Source: Olivibacter sp036959255 (GTDB lineage: Bacteria; Bacteroidota; Bacteroidia; Sphingobacteriales; Sphingobacteriaceae). From it: a stretch of 64,000 bases of DNA. A program made the translations under genes and the position numbers. The DNA lies in NCBI RefSeq assembly GCF_036959255.1, contig NZ_JAWMTI010000002.1, positions 620,001 to 684,000 of the forward strand. The letters run 5' to 3'. This document shows, piece after piece, positions 1-9,212 of this stretch. Under the pieces are notes generated by a model. It did not search any database, was not told the DNA's origin, and saw only the letters and a list, made by a program, of their open reading frames with translations. How positions within the stretch are numbered: the first letter of the stretch is position 1; every line of letters begins with the position of its first letter.

Positions 1-169
1 TAAAAAATAAGCATAGCATTAGCAACTCCCTCCCTCCCATGGCAAAAAAAACCAACAGACCAATGCCGTACGCCACGCCAGCCGCAATTACCGTTAGTCT
101 TTTTGCCAATACAGCCAGTATAGCACAGATCAATAATGAAAAACAAAAAAATAAAAAAGAATTTCCCAT
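1..169 (-). CDS. DUF92-type membrane protein, N-terminal fragment
   Basis: The leftward frame starting with ATG at 169 runs open to the window edge and encodes a very hydrophobic N-terminus: a membrane segment, then AVLAKRLTVIAAGVAYGIG and a second membrane segment with a glycine-rich turn (AMGGREL). This pattern fits the start of DUF92/TIGR00297 integral membrane proteins, a family related to phytyl-phosphate kinases whose bacterial function is unsettled. Only about 56 residues are visible, so the assignment rests on pattern alone. The frame is also open upstream of 169, so a non-ATG start further up is possible. The opposite-strand frame at 39-251 is its shadow. Confidence 0.5.
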   Translation of the reverse strand, partial: MGNSFLFFCFSLLICAILAVLAKRLTVIAAGVAYGIGLLVFFAMGGRELLMLCLFF

Positions 170-264
170 CAGATTGTCAAGATTATCCAATATAACATCT
201 TTTAACAATTTATTATTAGGAGAGTTTCTACCTTTACCACATCACACATAAAAACGATTTTGCT

Positions 265-438
265 ATGAATTCCACCACACTATCATTGAAGGGCAATAGT
301 GAAATACTTATTAAGAAACCCGGTTTAAAAGACCTTATAGCCGTTGCAAAGGGAATGAAAAAAGATGGATTTTCCTACGATGAAATAGCGAGGGAAACAA
401 AGCTTACCTTGGCTTTTGTTATGTCTTTGTTTAAATAA
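265..438 (+). CDS. Small helix-turn-helix-like protein (57 aa)
   Basis: An ATG-to-TAA frame of 57 codons. The C-terminal half reads KKDGFSYDEIARETKLTLAF, which has the spacing of a helix-turn-helix like the sigma-70 region 4 or HTH_23 fold; the N-terminal half is basic. It is divergent from the DUF92 gene with a 95-bp gap. No family can be named. It could be a small DNA-binding protein or part of a toxin-antitoxin or phage remnant, but no partner gene is visible beside it. Confidence 0.5.
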   Translation: MNSTTLSLKGNSEILIKKPGLKDLIAVAKGMKKDGFSYDEIARETKLTLAFVMSLFK

Positions 439-461
439 TTGCACTTAAGGTTAAAAATATG

Positions 462-494
462 CATTCCCCTTTGGATGGTCTTCCGAGGGGAATG
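462..494. terminator. Hairpin after the 57-codon gene
   Basis: An inverted repeat CATTCCCC (462-469) and GGGGAATG (487-494) can form an 8-bp stem with a 17-nt loop, 24 bp after the stop of the small gene. There is no good T-run on the + strand (TTAACAAAT); the minus side continues ATATTTTT. It may be a weak terminator. Confidence 0.3.
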
Positions 495-656
495 TTAACA
501 AATCATCAGCGCTACCCTTACTTTCCTACAGTAAGTTATAGGTGATAATAAGTTCCCTGGACGGTTTGAACAAACTGCTTATCCAAACCTTCAAATACCG
601 TATGCATGCGTATCGATACCTATTAAATGTTTAAACATATATTTTTTTTAAAACTA

Positions 657-687
657 TTTCATTTATGAATCCAATCTACTATTTTTG
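657..687 (+). promoter_or_regulatory. Bacteroidota -33/-7 promoter of the YceI gene
   Basis: TTTC at 657-660, exactly 19 nt, then TATTTTTG at 680-687, which matches the TTTG-N19-TAnnTTTG consensus with one mismatch. The start codon follows 22 bp downstream, giving a short leader. Confidence 0.5.
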
Positions 688-709
688 TAGACATTAAAAA
701 AAATAGCGT

Positions 710-1381
710 ATGAAGACAATTATCCCAGCATTTGCCCTGGTGCTCCTTTTAGCAGCATGCGGTGGCTCAACCAGTGATCAAGCAAAAACTGAAGAAAAAC
801 AAGAAGCAGCTGCAGCAACAGGCATTGTTTATGACATTGATACAACTACCACCCAAGTTACCTGGCAAGGCACGCACAAAGGTGGTGTAGCCCCTCGCTT
901 TGGTAATATTAAGGTTGTAGGCGGTTCACTTTCCGTTGAAAACGGTGCAATCACTGCAGGCGATTTAGAGCTAAACCTTACAAGTTTAAAAGTTGATCCT
1001 ACCTCCGTTACGGAAGAAGGTAAAAAACATACAGATTTGGAAGGCCATCTCAAAAGCGCCGATTTCTTTAATGTGGAGAAACATCCTGCTGCAAAATTTG
1101 TGATCACCGCTGTAGCCCCTTACGATAGCACACAGCAAAAGAGCCTACTTCCAGGGGCTACTAACCTGATCAGTGGTAATTTAACGTTGAAAGATAGTAC
1201 GTTAAACATTACTTTTCCTGCTCAGCTTGCAGTAGCTGAAAACGAAGTAACAGGTAAAGCAAGATTCACGATCGACAGAACGGCTTGGGGTCTTAACTAT
1301 AAAACGGAAGGAAGTCCGGAAAACTGGGCAATCAGCAAAGACATTGAAATAGGCTTCGATCTTAAAGCCGTAAAAAAATAA
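710..1381 (+). CDS. YceI-family lipoprotein
   Basis: This 223-residue protein has a lipoprotein signal peptide ending in LLLAACGG (lipidated Cys about residue 17), a short Lys/Glu/Ala linker, and a YceI-like lipocalin-fold domain from about residue 40 to the end. Characteristic parts are the VYDIDTTTTQVTWQGTHKGG start and the central GHLKSADFFNVEKHPAAKF block. YceI proteins bind polyisoprenoid-type amphiphiles in the periplasm; lipoprotein versions are common in Bacteroidota. It appears monocistronic, with its own promoter 22 bp upstream and a strong terminator 22 bp downstream. The natural ligand cannot be inferred. Confidence 0.9.
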   Translation: MKTIIPAFALVLLLAACGGSTSDQAKTEEKQEAAAATGIVYDIDTTTTQVTWQGTHKGGVAPRFGNIKVVGGSLSVENGAITAGDLELNLTSLKVDPTSVTEEGKKHTDLEGHLKSADFFNVEKHPAAKFVITAVAPYDSTQQKSLLPGATNLISGNLTLKDSTLNITFPAQLAVAENEVTGKARFTIDRTAWGLNYKTEGSPENWAISKDIEIGFDLKAVKK

Positions 1382-1402
1382 GATAGCTAATATATTATTT
1401 TG

Positions 1403-1439
1403 AAAAGGTCTGCCCATCAAGTCAGACCTTTTCTTTTTT
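1403..1439 (+). terminator. Intrinsic terminator of the YceI gene
   Basis: A perfect 10-bp stem AAAAGGTCTG (1403-1412) and CAGACCTTTT (1423-1432) with a 10-nt loop, followed by CTTTTTT. It lies 22 bp after the stop codon. Confidence 0.85.
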
Positions 1440-1721
1440 ATGTCCTCCTTCAACGCTATTTCATCAATTCCTTGTTTTTTTCTTCTACACCGCATAGCAG
1501 AGCAACTCATTTGCTTCTTTACTACATTTTTACGCATAATCAACAATGACCATACATTTTTAAGGTTTTCTTTTTATCTTACGGCACCTTGTGTTGTATG
1601 ACCATTTATATACCGATTACAGGGAGATTCAAACAAAAGACTATTGCACATTGAATACGTGTGTACATAGCATCATGTCACAAATGTTCATTAAAACAGG
1701 TTTTATTTAAACTTCGCTACG
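1440..1721. other. Upstream region of the dgo operon, no gene seen
   Basis: The stretch between the YceI terminator and the KDPGal aldolase start is AT-rich, with only short shadow frames on the minus strand. I see no convincing TTTG/TAnnTTTG promoter and no adjacent GntR-type regulator, although an operon of this kind would be expected to be induced by galactonate. The block GTGTGTACATAGCATCATGTCAC (bases around 1659-1681) is a possible but unsupported operator. Confidence 0.3.
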
Positions 1722-2345
1722 ATGTCCACACTGGAAAATATAAAGAAAAATAAAATAGTTGCCATTATTAGGGGCGCAAAGCCCGATGATGTTCTTTATA
1801 TAGCGGAAGCGCTATACAAAGGGGGAATCCGCCTAGTGGAGATCACCATGAATTCAGCCGAGCCTCTTGCTACAATAGAGCGCGTCAGCGATCAATTAGG
1901 TGATAAATTAACGATCGGCGCCGGAACAGTGTTAGATGGTGATACCGCAAAAGACGCCATAAAAGCGGGCGCACGATTTGTACTCTCTCCTATAGTGGAT
2001 AAAGAGGTTATTGAAGTAACAAAGCGCCTCGATCGCGTAAGCATTCCGGGAGCTTATACCGCAACAGAAATCTACCAAGCCTATAAAATAGGCGCAGATA
2101 TTATCAAGGTTTTTCCTGCCACCTCACCATCCTATCTAAAAGACATTGCAGGTCCTTTACCACAGATTCCTTTGCTACCGACCGGCGGCGTCACCTTGGA
2201 TAACATTGCTGACTTCAAAAAGGCAGGAGCAATTGGGTTCGGCATAGGGAGTTCCTTAGTGGACACGAAGCAAAAAGTGACGGATGAGTATCTTTCAAAG
2301 CTTACCGATATCGCACAAAAATTTGTAAAGGCAATTCATGTATAA
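1722..2345 (+). CDS. dgoA: 2-dehydro-3-deoxy-6-phosphogalactonate aldolase
   Basis: A class I aldolase of the KDPG/KHG family (207 residues, usual length). It cleaves 2-keto-3-deoxy-6-phospho-galactonate (or -gluconate) to pyruvate and glyceraldehyde 3-phosphate. Visible catalytic features are Glu40 in LVEITMNS, the phosphate-binding IGAGTV loop, the Schiff-base Lys129 in ADIIKVFPA, and the C-terminal LPTGGV and FGIGSSL loops. The family does not itself separate galactonate from gluconate substrates; the neighbours (DgoD, MFS transporter, DgoK) point to the D-galactonate De Ley-Doudoroff route. It is the first gene of the operon, 11 bp before the dehydratase. Confidence 0.88.
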   Translation: MSTLENIKKNKIVAIIRGAKPDDVLYIAEALYKGGIRLVEITMNSAEPLATIERVSDQLGDKLTIGAGTVLDGDTAKDAIKAGARFVLSPIVDKEVIEVTKRLDRVSIPGAYTATEIYQAYKIGADIIKVFPATSPSYLKDIAGPLPQIPLLPTGGVTLDNIADFKKAGAIGFGIGSSLVDTKQKVTDEYLSKLTDIAQKFVKAIHV

Positions 2346-2356
2346 ACCATAGTCAA

Positions 2357-3505
2357 ATGAAAATTAAAAGTTACGAATTATTTCAGGTACCCCCACGGTG
2401 GCTATTCCTAAAAATAGAAACGGATGAAGGAATTGTGGGTTGGGGAGAACCGGTAATTGAGGGTAAAGCAGCTACCGTAAAAACGGCGGTGGATGAGCTA
2501 ATGGGCTATCTAATAGGTAAAGATCCGATGCCAATTGAGGATCATTGGAATGTGCTCTATCGCGCTGGCTTTTATCGTGGTGGCCCTATTATTATGAGTG
2601 CTATTGCCGGTATTGATCAGGCTTTATGGGATATAAAGGGCAAATTCTATAATGCCCCGGTTCATCAGCTGTTGGGGGGCAAGGCCAAAGATAAAATGAA
2701 GGTTTATTCCTGGATCGGCGGTGATCGACCGGCATCCGTTGGCTTAGCAGCAAAAAAAATGCTTGATCAGGGTTTTTTGGCAGTCAAAATGAATGCGACG
2801 GAGGAGTTACAATATGTCGATAGCTATGACAAGATAGACGATGCGATTGCGCGAATTGCAGCCGTACGAGAAGCCACCGGACCCGCGTTCGGAATAGGAA
2901 TTGATTTTCATGGTCGTGTCCATAAACCCATGGCGAAGATTCTCGCTAAAGAACTGGAACCCTATAGACCCATGTTCATCGAAGAACCCGTATTGCCCGA
3001 GAATAACGAAGATTTACGGGAGATTGTAAGACATGTAGCCATTCCGATTGCTACCGGTGAACGTATGTTTTCTAAATGGCAATTCAAGACCTTGCTGAAA
3101 GAAGGCTATGCAGATATTATTCAACCGGACCTTTCGCATGCCGGCGGTATTACAGAATGTAAAAAAATCATCTCCATGGCAGAGGCCTTTGACGTAGCAG
3201 CTGCGCCACACTGCCCGCTAGGCCCTATAGCACTAGCTGCTTGTCTACAGGTCGACGCTACCTGCCATAATGCATTTATACAGGAGCAAAGTCTAGGTAT
3301 TCATTATAATGAGGGAAGCGATTTGCTTGACTATCTGGTTGATAAAACCGTATTTGAATACAAAGATGGATATGTTAACATACCCGATAAACCGGGATTG
3401 GGTATCGAGATTAATGAAAATTATGTAAGAAAAATGGCTGCCATTGGCCACAATTGGAAAAACCCCCTTTGGAGACATCAAGATGGAAGTGTAGCCGAGT
3501 GGTAA
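2357..3505 (+). CDS. dgoD: D-galactonate dehydratase (enolase superfamily)
   Basis: A 382-residue mandelate racemase/enolase-superfamily protein that dehydrates D-galactonate to 2-keto-3-deoxygalactonate. The Mg ligands Asp183 (GIDFHG), Glu209 (FIEEPV) and Glu235 (ATGERM), the general acid His185 and the base His285 (APHCPLGP) all sit at the positions known for E. coli DgoD. The family signature YRGGPIIMSAIAGIDQALWD is also present near residue 73. The gene lies between the aldolase and the transporter with short gaps. Some family members also act on other aldonic acids, but conservation here is strong along the whole length. Confidence 0.92.
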   Translation: MKIKSYELFQVPPRWLFLKIETDEGIVGWGEPVIEGKAATVKTAVDELMGYLIGKDPMPIEDHWNVLYRAGFYRGGPIIMSAIAGIDQALWDIKGKFYNAPVHQLLGGKAKDKMKVYSWIGGDRPASVGLAAKKMLDQGFLAVKMNATEELQYVDSYDKIDDAIARIAAVREATGPAFGIGIDFHGRVHKPMAKILAKELEPYRPMFIEEPVLPENNEDLREIVRHVAIPIATGERMFSKWQFKTLLKEGYADIIQPDLSHAGGITECKKIISMAEAFDVAAAPHCPLGPIALAACLQVDATCHNAFIQEQSLGIHYNEGSDLLDYLVDKTVFEYKDGYVNIPDKPGLGIEINENYVRKMAAIGHNWKNPLWRHQDGSVAEW

Positions 3506-3513
3506 TTCGTATA

Positions 3514-4845
3514 ATGAATAAATTAAATCCAGCAGTAAAACCGACAAAAATCAGACATCAGATGCTCTTTCTGATCTTCGTAAATGTGGTTATAAATTAC
3601 ATGGATCGCAGCAATTTAGCCGTGGCGGCGTCCGATATCGGTAAAGAGTTTAAATTTTCGTCTGTACAAATGGGACTGATTTTTTCGGCCTTCAGTTGGA
3701 CTTACCTTTTGTTTCAAATTCCCGGCGGAATTCTGGTTAAGCATGTTAGCCCTCGAATCCTCTATGCAGTTAGCTTAATCACTTGGTCTTTCGCAACCAT
3801 TGTACAGGGTTTTGCAAGGGGTTTTTCCACTTTGTTCGGATTACGCATGGTAACAGGTGCATTTGAGGCACCGGCTTTTCCTATTAACAATCGGGTAGTA
3901 AGCACTTGGTTCCCTGAAAATGAAAGGGCTTCAGCGATAGGCGTATACACTTCGGGACAATTCCTCGGACTTGCTTTTTTGATGCCCGTTTTGTCAAAGA
4001 TTCAATCTTATGTAGGCTGGAAAGGGTTATTTGTAGTAACGGGATTAATCGGCGTCGTTTGGGGTTTTGTTTGGTATTTTTTTTACCGCGACCCGACTAA
4101 ACATAAAAAAGTCAATGAAGCAGAACTTAAAATGATAGCAAGTGGAGGAGGTTTGTTAAACCAGACAACAGCTAAGGAGGCTAATTCAAAAAGAACTTTC
4201 AAATGGGCTGATTTAAGAGAAGTGTTATCTCATAGGAAGTTATGGGGTATTTATATCGGTCAGTTTGCCGTTAACTCCACCTTGTGGTTCTTCCTTACTT
4301 GGTTTCCCAAATACTTGGTGGATTATCGCGGAATGAACTTCATACAGTCGGGTTATTGGGCGTCGATACCTTATCTTGCTGCTTTTTGCGGTGTGCTCAG
4401 CTCTGGCTTTCTCTCCGACTATCTCATCAGGAAGGGCGTTTCAACAGCAAAAGCTCGTAAACGTCCCATCATAATCGGTCTTTTAATCTCTGCACTTATT
4501 CTAGGTGCTAACTATGTCGAAGCCCCCCTATTAGTCATTTTATTTATGTCCTTGTCTTTTTTTGGTGTCGGTTTTGCATCGATCACGTGGATATTTGTCT
4601 CCACATTGGCACCGAAACATCTTATTGATATAACGGGTGGCGTCTTTAATTTTATTGGTCAATCGTCAGGTATTATTGTTCCCATAGCCATTGGTTTTTT
4701 GGCAAGCGGAGGTAATTTTGCACCTGCCCTGATTTTTGTGGCTGCATTAGGTCTGCTCGGTGCATGCTCTTATCTTTTCTTGGTAGGAAATGTTGAACGG
4801 ATAAAATCGAACGATCAGGATGAATTAGTAAACGAAAAAATTTAA
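3514..4845 (+). CDS. dgoT: MFS transporter, probable D-galactonate permease
   Basis: A 443-residue major facilitator superfamily protein of the anion:cation symporter type (DgoT, ExuT, GudP relatives). It has about 12 membrane segments, NYMDRSNLAVAASDIGKEF in the first helix region and LRMVTGAFEAPAFPINNRVV in the fourth. The ATG at 3514 was chosen because it lies 8 bp after the dgoD stop; an upstream TTG in the same frame would overlap dgoD. The stop overlaps the next start (TAATG). Position inside the dgo operon makes galactonate/H+ symport the best guess; substrate is inferred. Confidence 0.85.
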   Translation: MNKLNPAVKPTKIRHQMLFLIFVNVVINYMDRSNLAVAASDIGKEFKFSSVQMGLIFSAFSWTYLLFQIPGGILVKHVSPRILYAVSLITWSFATIVQGFARGFSTLFGLRMVTGAFEAPAFPINNRVVSTWFPENERASAIGVYTSGQFLGLAFLMPVLSKIQSYVGWKGLFVVTGLIGVVWGFVWYFFYRDPTKHKKVNEAELKMIASGGGLLNQTTAKEANSKRTFKWADLREVLSHRKLWGIYIGQFAVNSTLWFFLTWFPKYLVDYRGMNFIQSGYWASIPYLAAFCGVLSSGFLSDYLIRKGVSTAKARKRPIIIGLLISALILGANYVEAPLLVILFMSLSFFGVGFASITWIFVSTLAPKHLIDITGGVFNFIGQSSGIIVPIAIGFLASGGNFAPALIFVAALGLLGACSYLFLVGNVERIKSNDQDELVNEKI

Positions 4846-5801
4846 TGGATCAATTTTTAAGCTGCGACTGGGGAACAAGTTCTTTTAGATTACGATTAAT
4901 TAATGCTAACAACCTACAGGTATTAGCTGAAATAAAGGAGAATCGGGGTATTATGGAAACATTTACCGCTTGGCAGCAGAGAATGCCCCTCACCGATCGC
5001 ATCACATTCTATGGATCAGTAATAATGGATCAAATTCGGGTTTTAAGTGAAAGGCTTCATGCTCCGCTCGCTGGAGTCCCCGTCGTATTATCCGGAATGG
5101 CCTCATCCTCCATAGGGCTTCTTGATCTCCCTTATAAAGTTTTGCCATTCAAGCTGGATGGTTCCGATCTTCACATTGAAGTTTATAAAACCGATGAAAG
5201 TGCTAATCCATTTATTATCGTGTCCGGTGCCCAGACTGAAGATGACGTCATGCGAGGAGAAGAAACCAAACTAGTGGGATGTGCTCCCTATCTGATAGAA
5301 AGTGAATCGGAACAATTATTGGTTCTGCCGGGTACGCATCCAAAGCACGTAACCATAAAAGATCACCAGGTGATCGGCTTCAAAACATTTATGACGGGCG
5401 AGTTTTTTGATATCCTTTCAACAAAAAGTATTTTATCGAGTTCCATCGAATCAGGCGGAGATTTCAATCATCCAAGCAATAGAAAAAGTTTCATGGAGGC
5501 TGTAGAACGAAGTCAAACCGTAAATTTACTCCACAACAGCTTTATGGTTCGTACGAATCAGCTATTGAAACAGCTCCCCAAGCAACAAAATTTCTTTTAC
5601 CTTAGCGGATTGCTTATTGGAACCGAACTCGCTGGTTTAGGATCAAAAAAATCCATATACCTCCTTGGTGGATCATTACATCATTCTTTATACAGGGCAG
5701 CTTGTTCTGCGCTCGGTATTGATATCGTGCAATCTCTGGACGCGGATCTGGCTTTAGTGAATGGACAGGCAATCATTTTTTCTAGATTCAAACAAGACTG
5801 A
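4845..5801 (+). CDS. dgoK: 2-dehydro-3-deoxygalactonokinase
   Basis: A 318-residue DgoK-family sugar kinase that phosphorylates 2-keto-3-deoxygalactonate with ATP before aldol cleavage. The N-terminal phosphate loop CDWGTSSFRLRL, the LSGMASSSIGLLDLPYK block, LVLPGTHPKHV and the C-terminal nucleotide loop YLLGGSLHH are family features. It completes the pathway: permease, dehydratase, kinase, aldolase. Its stop lies 4 bp from the stop of the convergent sialic-acid operon; a small GACGC/GCGTC stem at 5800-5814 may help both operons end. Confidence 0.9.
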   Translation: MDQFLSCDWGTSSFRLRLINANNLQVLAEIKENRGIMETFTAWQQRMPLTDRITFYGSVIMDQIRVLSERLHAPLAGVPVVLSGMASSSIGLLDLPYKVLPFKLDGSDLHIEVYKTDESANPFIIVSGAQTEDDVMRGEETKLVGCAPYLIESESEQLLVLPGTHPKHVTIKDHQVIGFKTFMTGEFFDILSTKSILSSSIESGGDFNHPSNRKSFMEAVERSQTVNLLHNSFMVRTNQLLKQLPKQQNFFYLSGLLIGTELAGLGSKKSIYLLGGSLHHSLYRAACSALGIDIVQSLDADLALVNGQAIIFSRFKQD

Positions 5802-5805
5802 CGCA

Positions 5806-7050
5806 TCACGCGTCTCGAATAGAATCCTTTTTTATTTTGATGGCAAATAATGTCCATGAGGCCACGAGTAATAACACAGCCGATGCTTGATAAATAATTG
5901 AAAGATCGACCTGTGCATCTTTTAACGCACCGCCAACATACACCATCAAACCACCGATAATCGTGCTTAAAAAATTGAGGAATCCATAACCGGTAGCAAT
6001 GTACCGATCATCGGCTACCTGTCTTAAAATAGGCATCAGATTAGCATCGTTAAATCCTCTCGCCAAGCCGAAGATCAACATCGCGAAAATGGCAATACTA
6101 AAAACAGAAGTTGACGCCATTAAAAATAAAAAAGGAGCACCGAGGGTAAAACCAATAATAAGCATATAAAGGCGCCCTCTATTATTCTTGCGCGTCCAAC
6201 GATCTGCTAAAACACCACCTGCAATTACACCGATGAATGAACCTATTTGTATGTATCCTGTTGCCGAAATACCTGCTTCTCCCAAATCCAAATGAAAGTG
6301 CTCTTTGAGAAATGTAGGCAACCATCCGTAAACGAGCCAATTGACAACGCCCAGTACGGCAAAATAAAACAAGAGAATATAAAAAGAGGCTTCACTAAAT
6401 AGATTTTTCAATGCCCCTCGGATATTAATATCTAAAGCTTGAGGAACGATTTCCTTTGTATCAACGTGCTCAATCTTATAATCTTTTAGAACCCTTAATA
6501 AAATGAATGAATAAACAATACCCACGATACCAAAAACATGAAAACCCTCACGCCACCCCCATAACTCAGCAATATAGCCGCCAATACCTCCCAATGCCAG
6601 TCCTGCATATAAACCACTCATATGTAGACCGGTTGCCAACGATCGAGTACGCCCTCGATGATAGTCGGTAATCAATGCCAAAGCTGCGGGAATGTAGCAG
6701 GCTTCACTTAAACCCATAACCAGACGTGCAATCAGCATTTCGGGAAAAGAGGTGGCAAAACCTGTCCATAGCGTAACTGCAGACCAAACCATAACGCTAA
6801 ATACAATAACTTTCTTCCTACTGTATTTATCGGCGAAAAAACCACCAAATGGACTTAAAATCCCGTATGACCAGAGAAAAACGGACGTCAGTAAACCGAA
6901 TTGTGCATCTGATAATTTAAAATCGGCTACAATAGGATCACGCATGGATGTTATTAAGATACGATCGAGGTAATTTAAAAAGGCTACCACCCATAAAAGG
7001 GCTACGATAAACCATGCGTAAGGATTGGCAGTTTCTTTGTTATGTTCCAT
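5806..7050 (-). CDS. MFS transporter, probable sialic acid uptake
   Basis: A 414-residue MFS permease with about 12 membrane segments, FLNYLDRILITSMRDPI in the first helix and GGFFADKYSRKK in the 2-3 loop. It is the last gene of the leftward sialic-acid operon, 9 bp after the mutarotase gene. In Bacteroidota such as Tannerella and Bacteroides, inner-membrane MFS permeases (NanT) sit in the same operons, so N-acetylneuraminate import is likely. It is a different MFS subgroup from the galactonate permease next door, and a role with another sugar acid cannot be excluded. Confidence 0.78.
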   Translation of the reverse strand: MEHNKETANPYAWFIVALLWVVAFLNYLDRILITSMRDPIVADFKLSDAQFGLLTSVFLWSYGILSPFGGFFADKYSRKKVIVFSVMVWSAVTLWTGFATSFPEMLIARLVMGLSEACYIPAALALITDYHRGRTRSLATGLHMSGLYAGLALGGIGGYIAELWGWREGFHVFGIVGIVYSFILLRVLKDYKIEHVDTKEIVPQALDINIRGALKNLFSEASFYILLFYFAVLGVVNWLVYGWLPTFLKEHFHLDLGEAGISATGYIQIGSFIGVIAGGVLADRWTRKNNRGRLYMLIIGFTLGAPFLFLMASTSVFSIAIFAMLIFGLARGFNDANLMPILRQVADDRYIATGYGFLNFLSTIIGGLMVYVGGALKDAQVDLSIIYQASAVLLLVASWTLFAIKIKKDSIRDA

Positions 7051-7059
7051 TATCGTTCG

Positions 7060-8187
7060 TTATTTTTTCAACATCAGTCTCAATACACGAGGGGTTCTAA
7101 CGGCGGGCCGCACCTCTCCGCCAGGTATGATAATGGCATCGTTCCATATAGCCAAACCAGTAGTTACCGGGGCCCATTTACTTCCATTAGGATTCATGAT
7201 CGCATCTTCCTTTTTCACCGTGGCAATCTTTCCTACCACCTTCCAGGTATTTGTTATTACATCATAATCCAGTATATTGTCGGAAAAGCCGGGATGCTGA
7301 TCTTTTAACTGACTTGCCTTTGCAGCTAGAGCACCGTCATCTCCACCAAAAATTAAAAGATGAGACTTTTCATGGGCATAAGCCGGTGTTGGCGCGGCAA
7401 CAACCGGTTCAGGGAGATCAGCTATTCTTTCCCAACCTACTTGAGGGGTATAGGCATACGCATCTTTCAGATATTTTCGAGCGCCATCTTTCAAACTTGT
7501 ACCGCTGAATAGGTAGAATTTTCCTTGCTGGGCGCCAGCAACAGCTAGCATTCTGGAAGAACCGGGCCAAGCATCAAGTATCGCCCATTTTTTCCGATCA
7601 GCGGAAAGATCTAATGCCCAAAAATTCTTCTCCGCTACTGTTGCATCAGGTTTACGGATACCTCCCGCTACATAAATTACATTTCCCAACAGTACACCAA
7701 CACCATTGGCTAATGGATAGGGCAAATCGGGCAATGCGCTTCTTTCAATTTTTCCATGGCGATACTGCAGCATCCAAACTTCTCGCCGATGCCCTTGCGC
7801 ATTACTTCCTCCTACAAGAATCACCGAATTTTGCCAAGATACAGATACACCATATCCCAAAGGGTAAGGTAATCTCCCTACTTCTTTCCATGTTCCAGCC
7901 ATGCTATCTAATGCAAATATCTTATCGTACCACACTTTTTCAGAACCTGTCCAAGGAGCCCCTCCATCCGGGAAATTGGCGCCGCCAATAAACAGCAACG
8001 CCCCATTGCTAACACCGGCAAAAGACCCGGCAAAACCAATCGGATCCGGGAGCGCTTGCAGTTCATCCCATTTCAGCTGAATCGCGGAACCGATCTGTGC
8101 CAAAGCCCTATTTGAAAACAAAATCATACAAAGAGTTAAGAATAAATAAGTCTGTCTACCCATAGCAATGTTTTTCTTACATCTCAT
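7060..8187 (-). CDS. nanM: N-acetylneuraminate mutarotase-like kelch protein
   Basis: A 375-residue cyclically permuted mutarotase of the YjhT/NanM type. An N-terminal signal peptide ends near ALAQIG, followed by a six-bladed kelch propeller with repeats such as NGALLFIGGANF, SVILVGGSNAQG, NVIYVAGGIRK and LLIFGGDDG. NanM converts alpha- to beta-Neu5Ac in the periplasm after sialidase release. The start ATG overlaps the nanA stop (ATGA), so the two are translationally coupled. The order sialidase, lyase, mutarotase, transporter is typical of Bacteroidota sialic-acid loci. Confidence 0.88.
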   Translation of the reverse strand: MRCKKNIAMGRQTYLFLTLCMILFSNRALAQIGSAIQLKWDELQALPDPIGFAGSFAGVSNGALLFIGGANFPDGGAPWTGSEKVWYDKIFALDSMAGTWKEVGRLPYPLGYGVSVSWQNSVILVGGSNAQGHRREVWMLQYRHGKIERSALPDLPYPLANGVGVLLGNVIYVAGGIRKPDATVAEKNFWALDLSADRKKWAILDAWPGSSRMLAVAGAQQGKFYLFSGTSLKDGARKYLKDAYAYTPQVGWERIADLPEPVVAAPTPAYAHEKSHLLIFGGDDGALAAKASQLKDQHPGFSDNILDYDVITNTWKVVGKIATVKKEDAIMNPNGSKWAPVTTGLAIWNDAIIIPGGEVRPAVRTPRVLRLMLKK

Positions 8188-9119
8188 CCCTGTTTAAGCG
8201 GTCGTGCTGAAACCTTTGCCAACACGTCAAAAAAATCATTCGCATCCAAGGCGCTTTTCAGTTCTTGAATTTCATCTTCATGCAGTGGCTCAAGCGGTAA
8301 TCGACACGAGCCGAGATCAAAACCTATCATCTTCATAACGGCACGCTGTGCAGGAATCGGTGGGTATTTCACCAAACAACGCACCATATTAACAGCGTGC
8401 AATTGCAAATTTGCGGCCTCTTCATGCCGTCCACTCCTGTAAGATGTCAATAGCTGTATATATAAAGGGGCCGCAAAAGTATACGTGCTGCCGATAGCCC
8501 CTTTCGCACCGATGGCTAATGCCGGCAAAAGCATCTCATCATAACCAAACAACACATCAAATTTCCCCCCTTTATAATTTAAGCAAGCTTGATACTCATG
8601 TAAAGTAGAGGCGGTATACTTAAGTCCTGCAAAATTAGGAATACGTTGTTCGGCTTCTTGCAAGAATGCAAGCATATCAATAGCTACGCCGGTTAACGTT
8701 GGAATATGGTAGTAGTAAAAAGGGGTATTAGGTGCTGCAGCGGCAATTTCACGCATACTGTTCACTAAATTCCGGACGGTTGTTGGTTTAAAATAAAAGG
8801 CCGAGACGGCGGATATGGCATCCGCCCCAATAGCCTCCGCATGTGCCGCTAATCGACGGCAGTCCGTAATCGAACTGTGTCCAACATGAACCAGCACCAA
8901 GAGCCGTTTATTAGCCGCTTTCACATAAGCTTCGGCGATCGCCATGCGTTCTTCCACAGTCAGATTGGGTCCCTCTCCATTCGTTCCGCAAATAAACACC
9001 CCAGATAGCCCATCAGCTACCATTTTATCTACTATTGTTGATATAATACGCAAATTTATTGTTCCATCTTCATTATACGCTGCGAAGGTTGCCGCGATCA
9101 ATCCGGTAATTTTATTCAT
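8184..9119 (-). CDS. nanA: N-acetylneuraminate lyase
   Basis: A 311-residue class I aldolase of the DapA/NanA family that cleaves N-acetylneuraminate to N-acetylmannosamine and pyruvate. Seen directly: the GTNGE carboxylate-binding loop (45-49), Tyr137 in FYYYHIP, and Schiff-base Lys167 in FAGLKYT. The FYYYHIPTLTGV block is characteristic of NanA rather than dihydrodipicolinate synthase. No nanE or N-acylmannosamine kinase gene is found in this window, so the rest of the pathway must be encoded elsewhere. Confidence 0.9.
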   Translation of the reverse strand: MNKITGLIAATFAAYNEDGTINLRIISTIVDKMVADGLSGVFICGTNGEGPNLTVEERMAIAEAYVKAANKRLLVLVHVGHSSITDCRRLAAHAEAIGADAISAVSAFYFKPTTVRNLVNSMREIAAAAPNTPFYYYHIPTLTGVAIDMLAFLQEAEQRIPNFAGLKYTASTLHEYQACLNYKGGKFDVLFGYDEMLLPALAIGAKGAIGSTYTFAAPLYIQLLTSYRSGRHEEAANLQLHAVNMVRCLVKYPPIPAQRAVMKMIGFDLGSCRLPLEPLHEDEIQELKSALDANDFFDVLAKVSARPLKQG

Positions 9120-9212
9120 ATATATTATTCATTTTAAATTATGTAAACATCCTTCCTATAGGTTCATTGAAGCAATTTTTTGTAGGTAATCACTACATAT
9201 ACGTCTATAGAT

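Noticed and set aside
39..251. 70-codon + strand frame at the window start
   Set aside because: It is opposite a better leftward frame coding for a DUF92-like membrane protein and has no domain of its own.
3954..3976. GGGACAA inside the galactonate permease gene
   Set aside because: After 13 nt the sequence is CTTTT, not YCGTC; it is a coding coincidence and lacks the -10 element.
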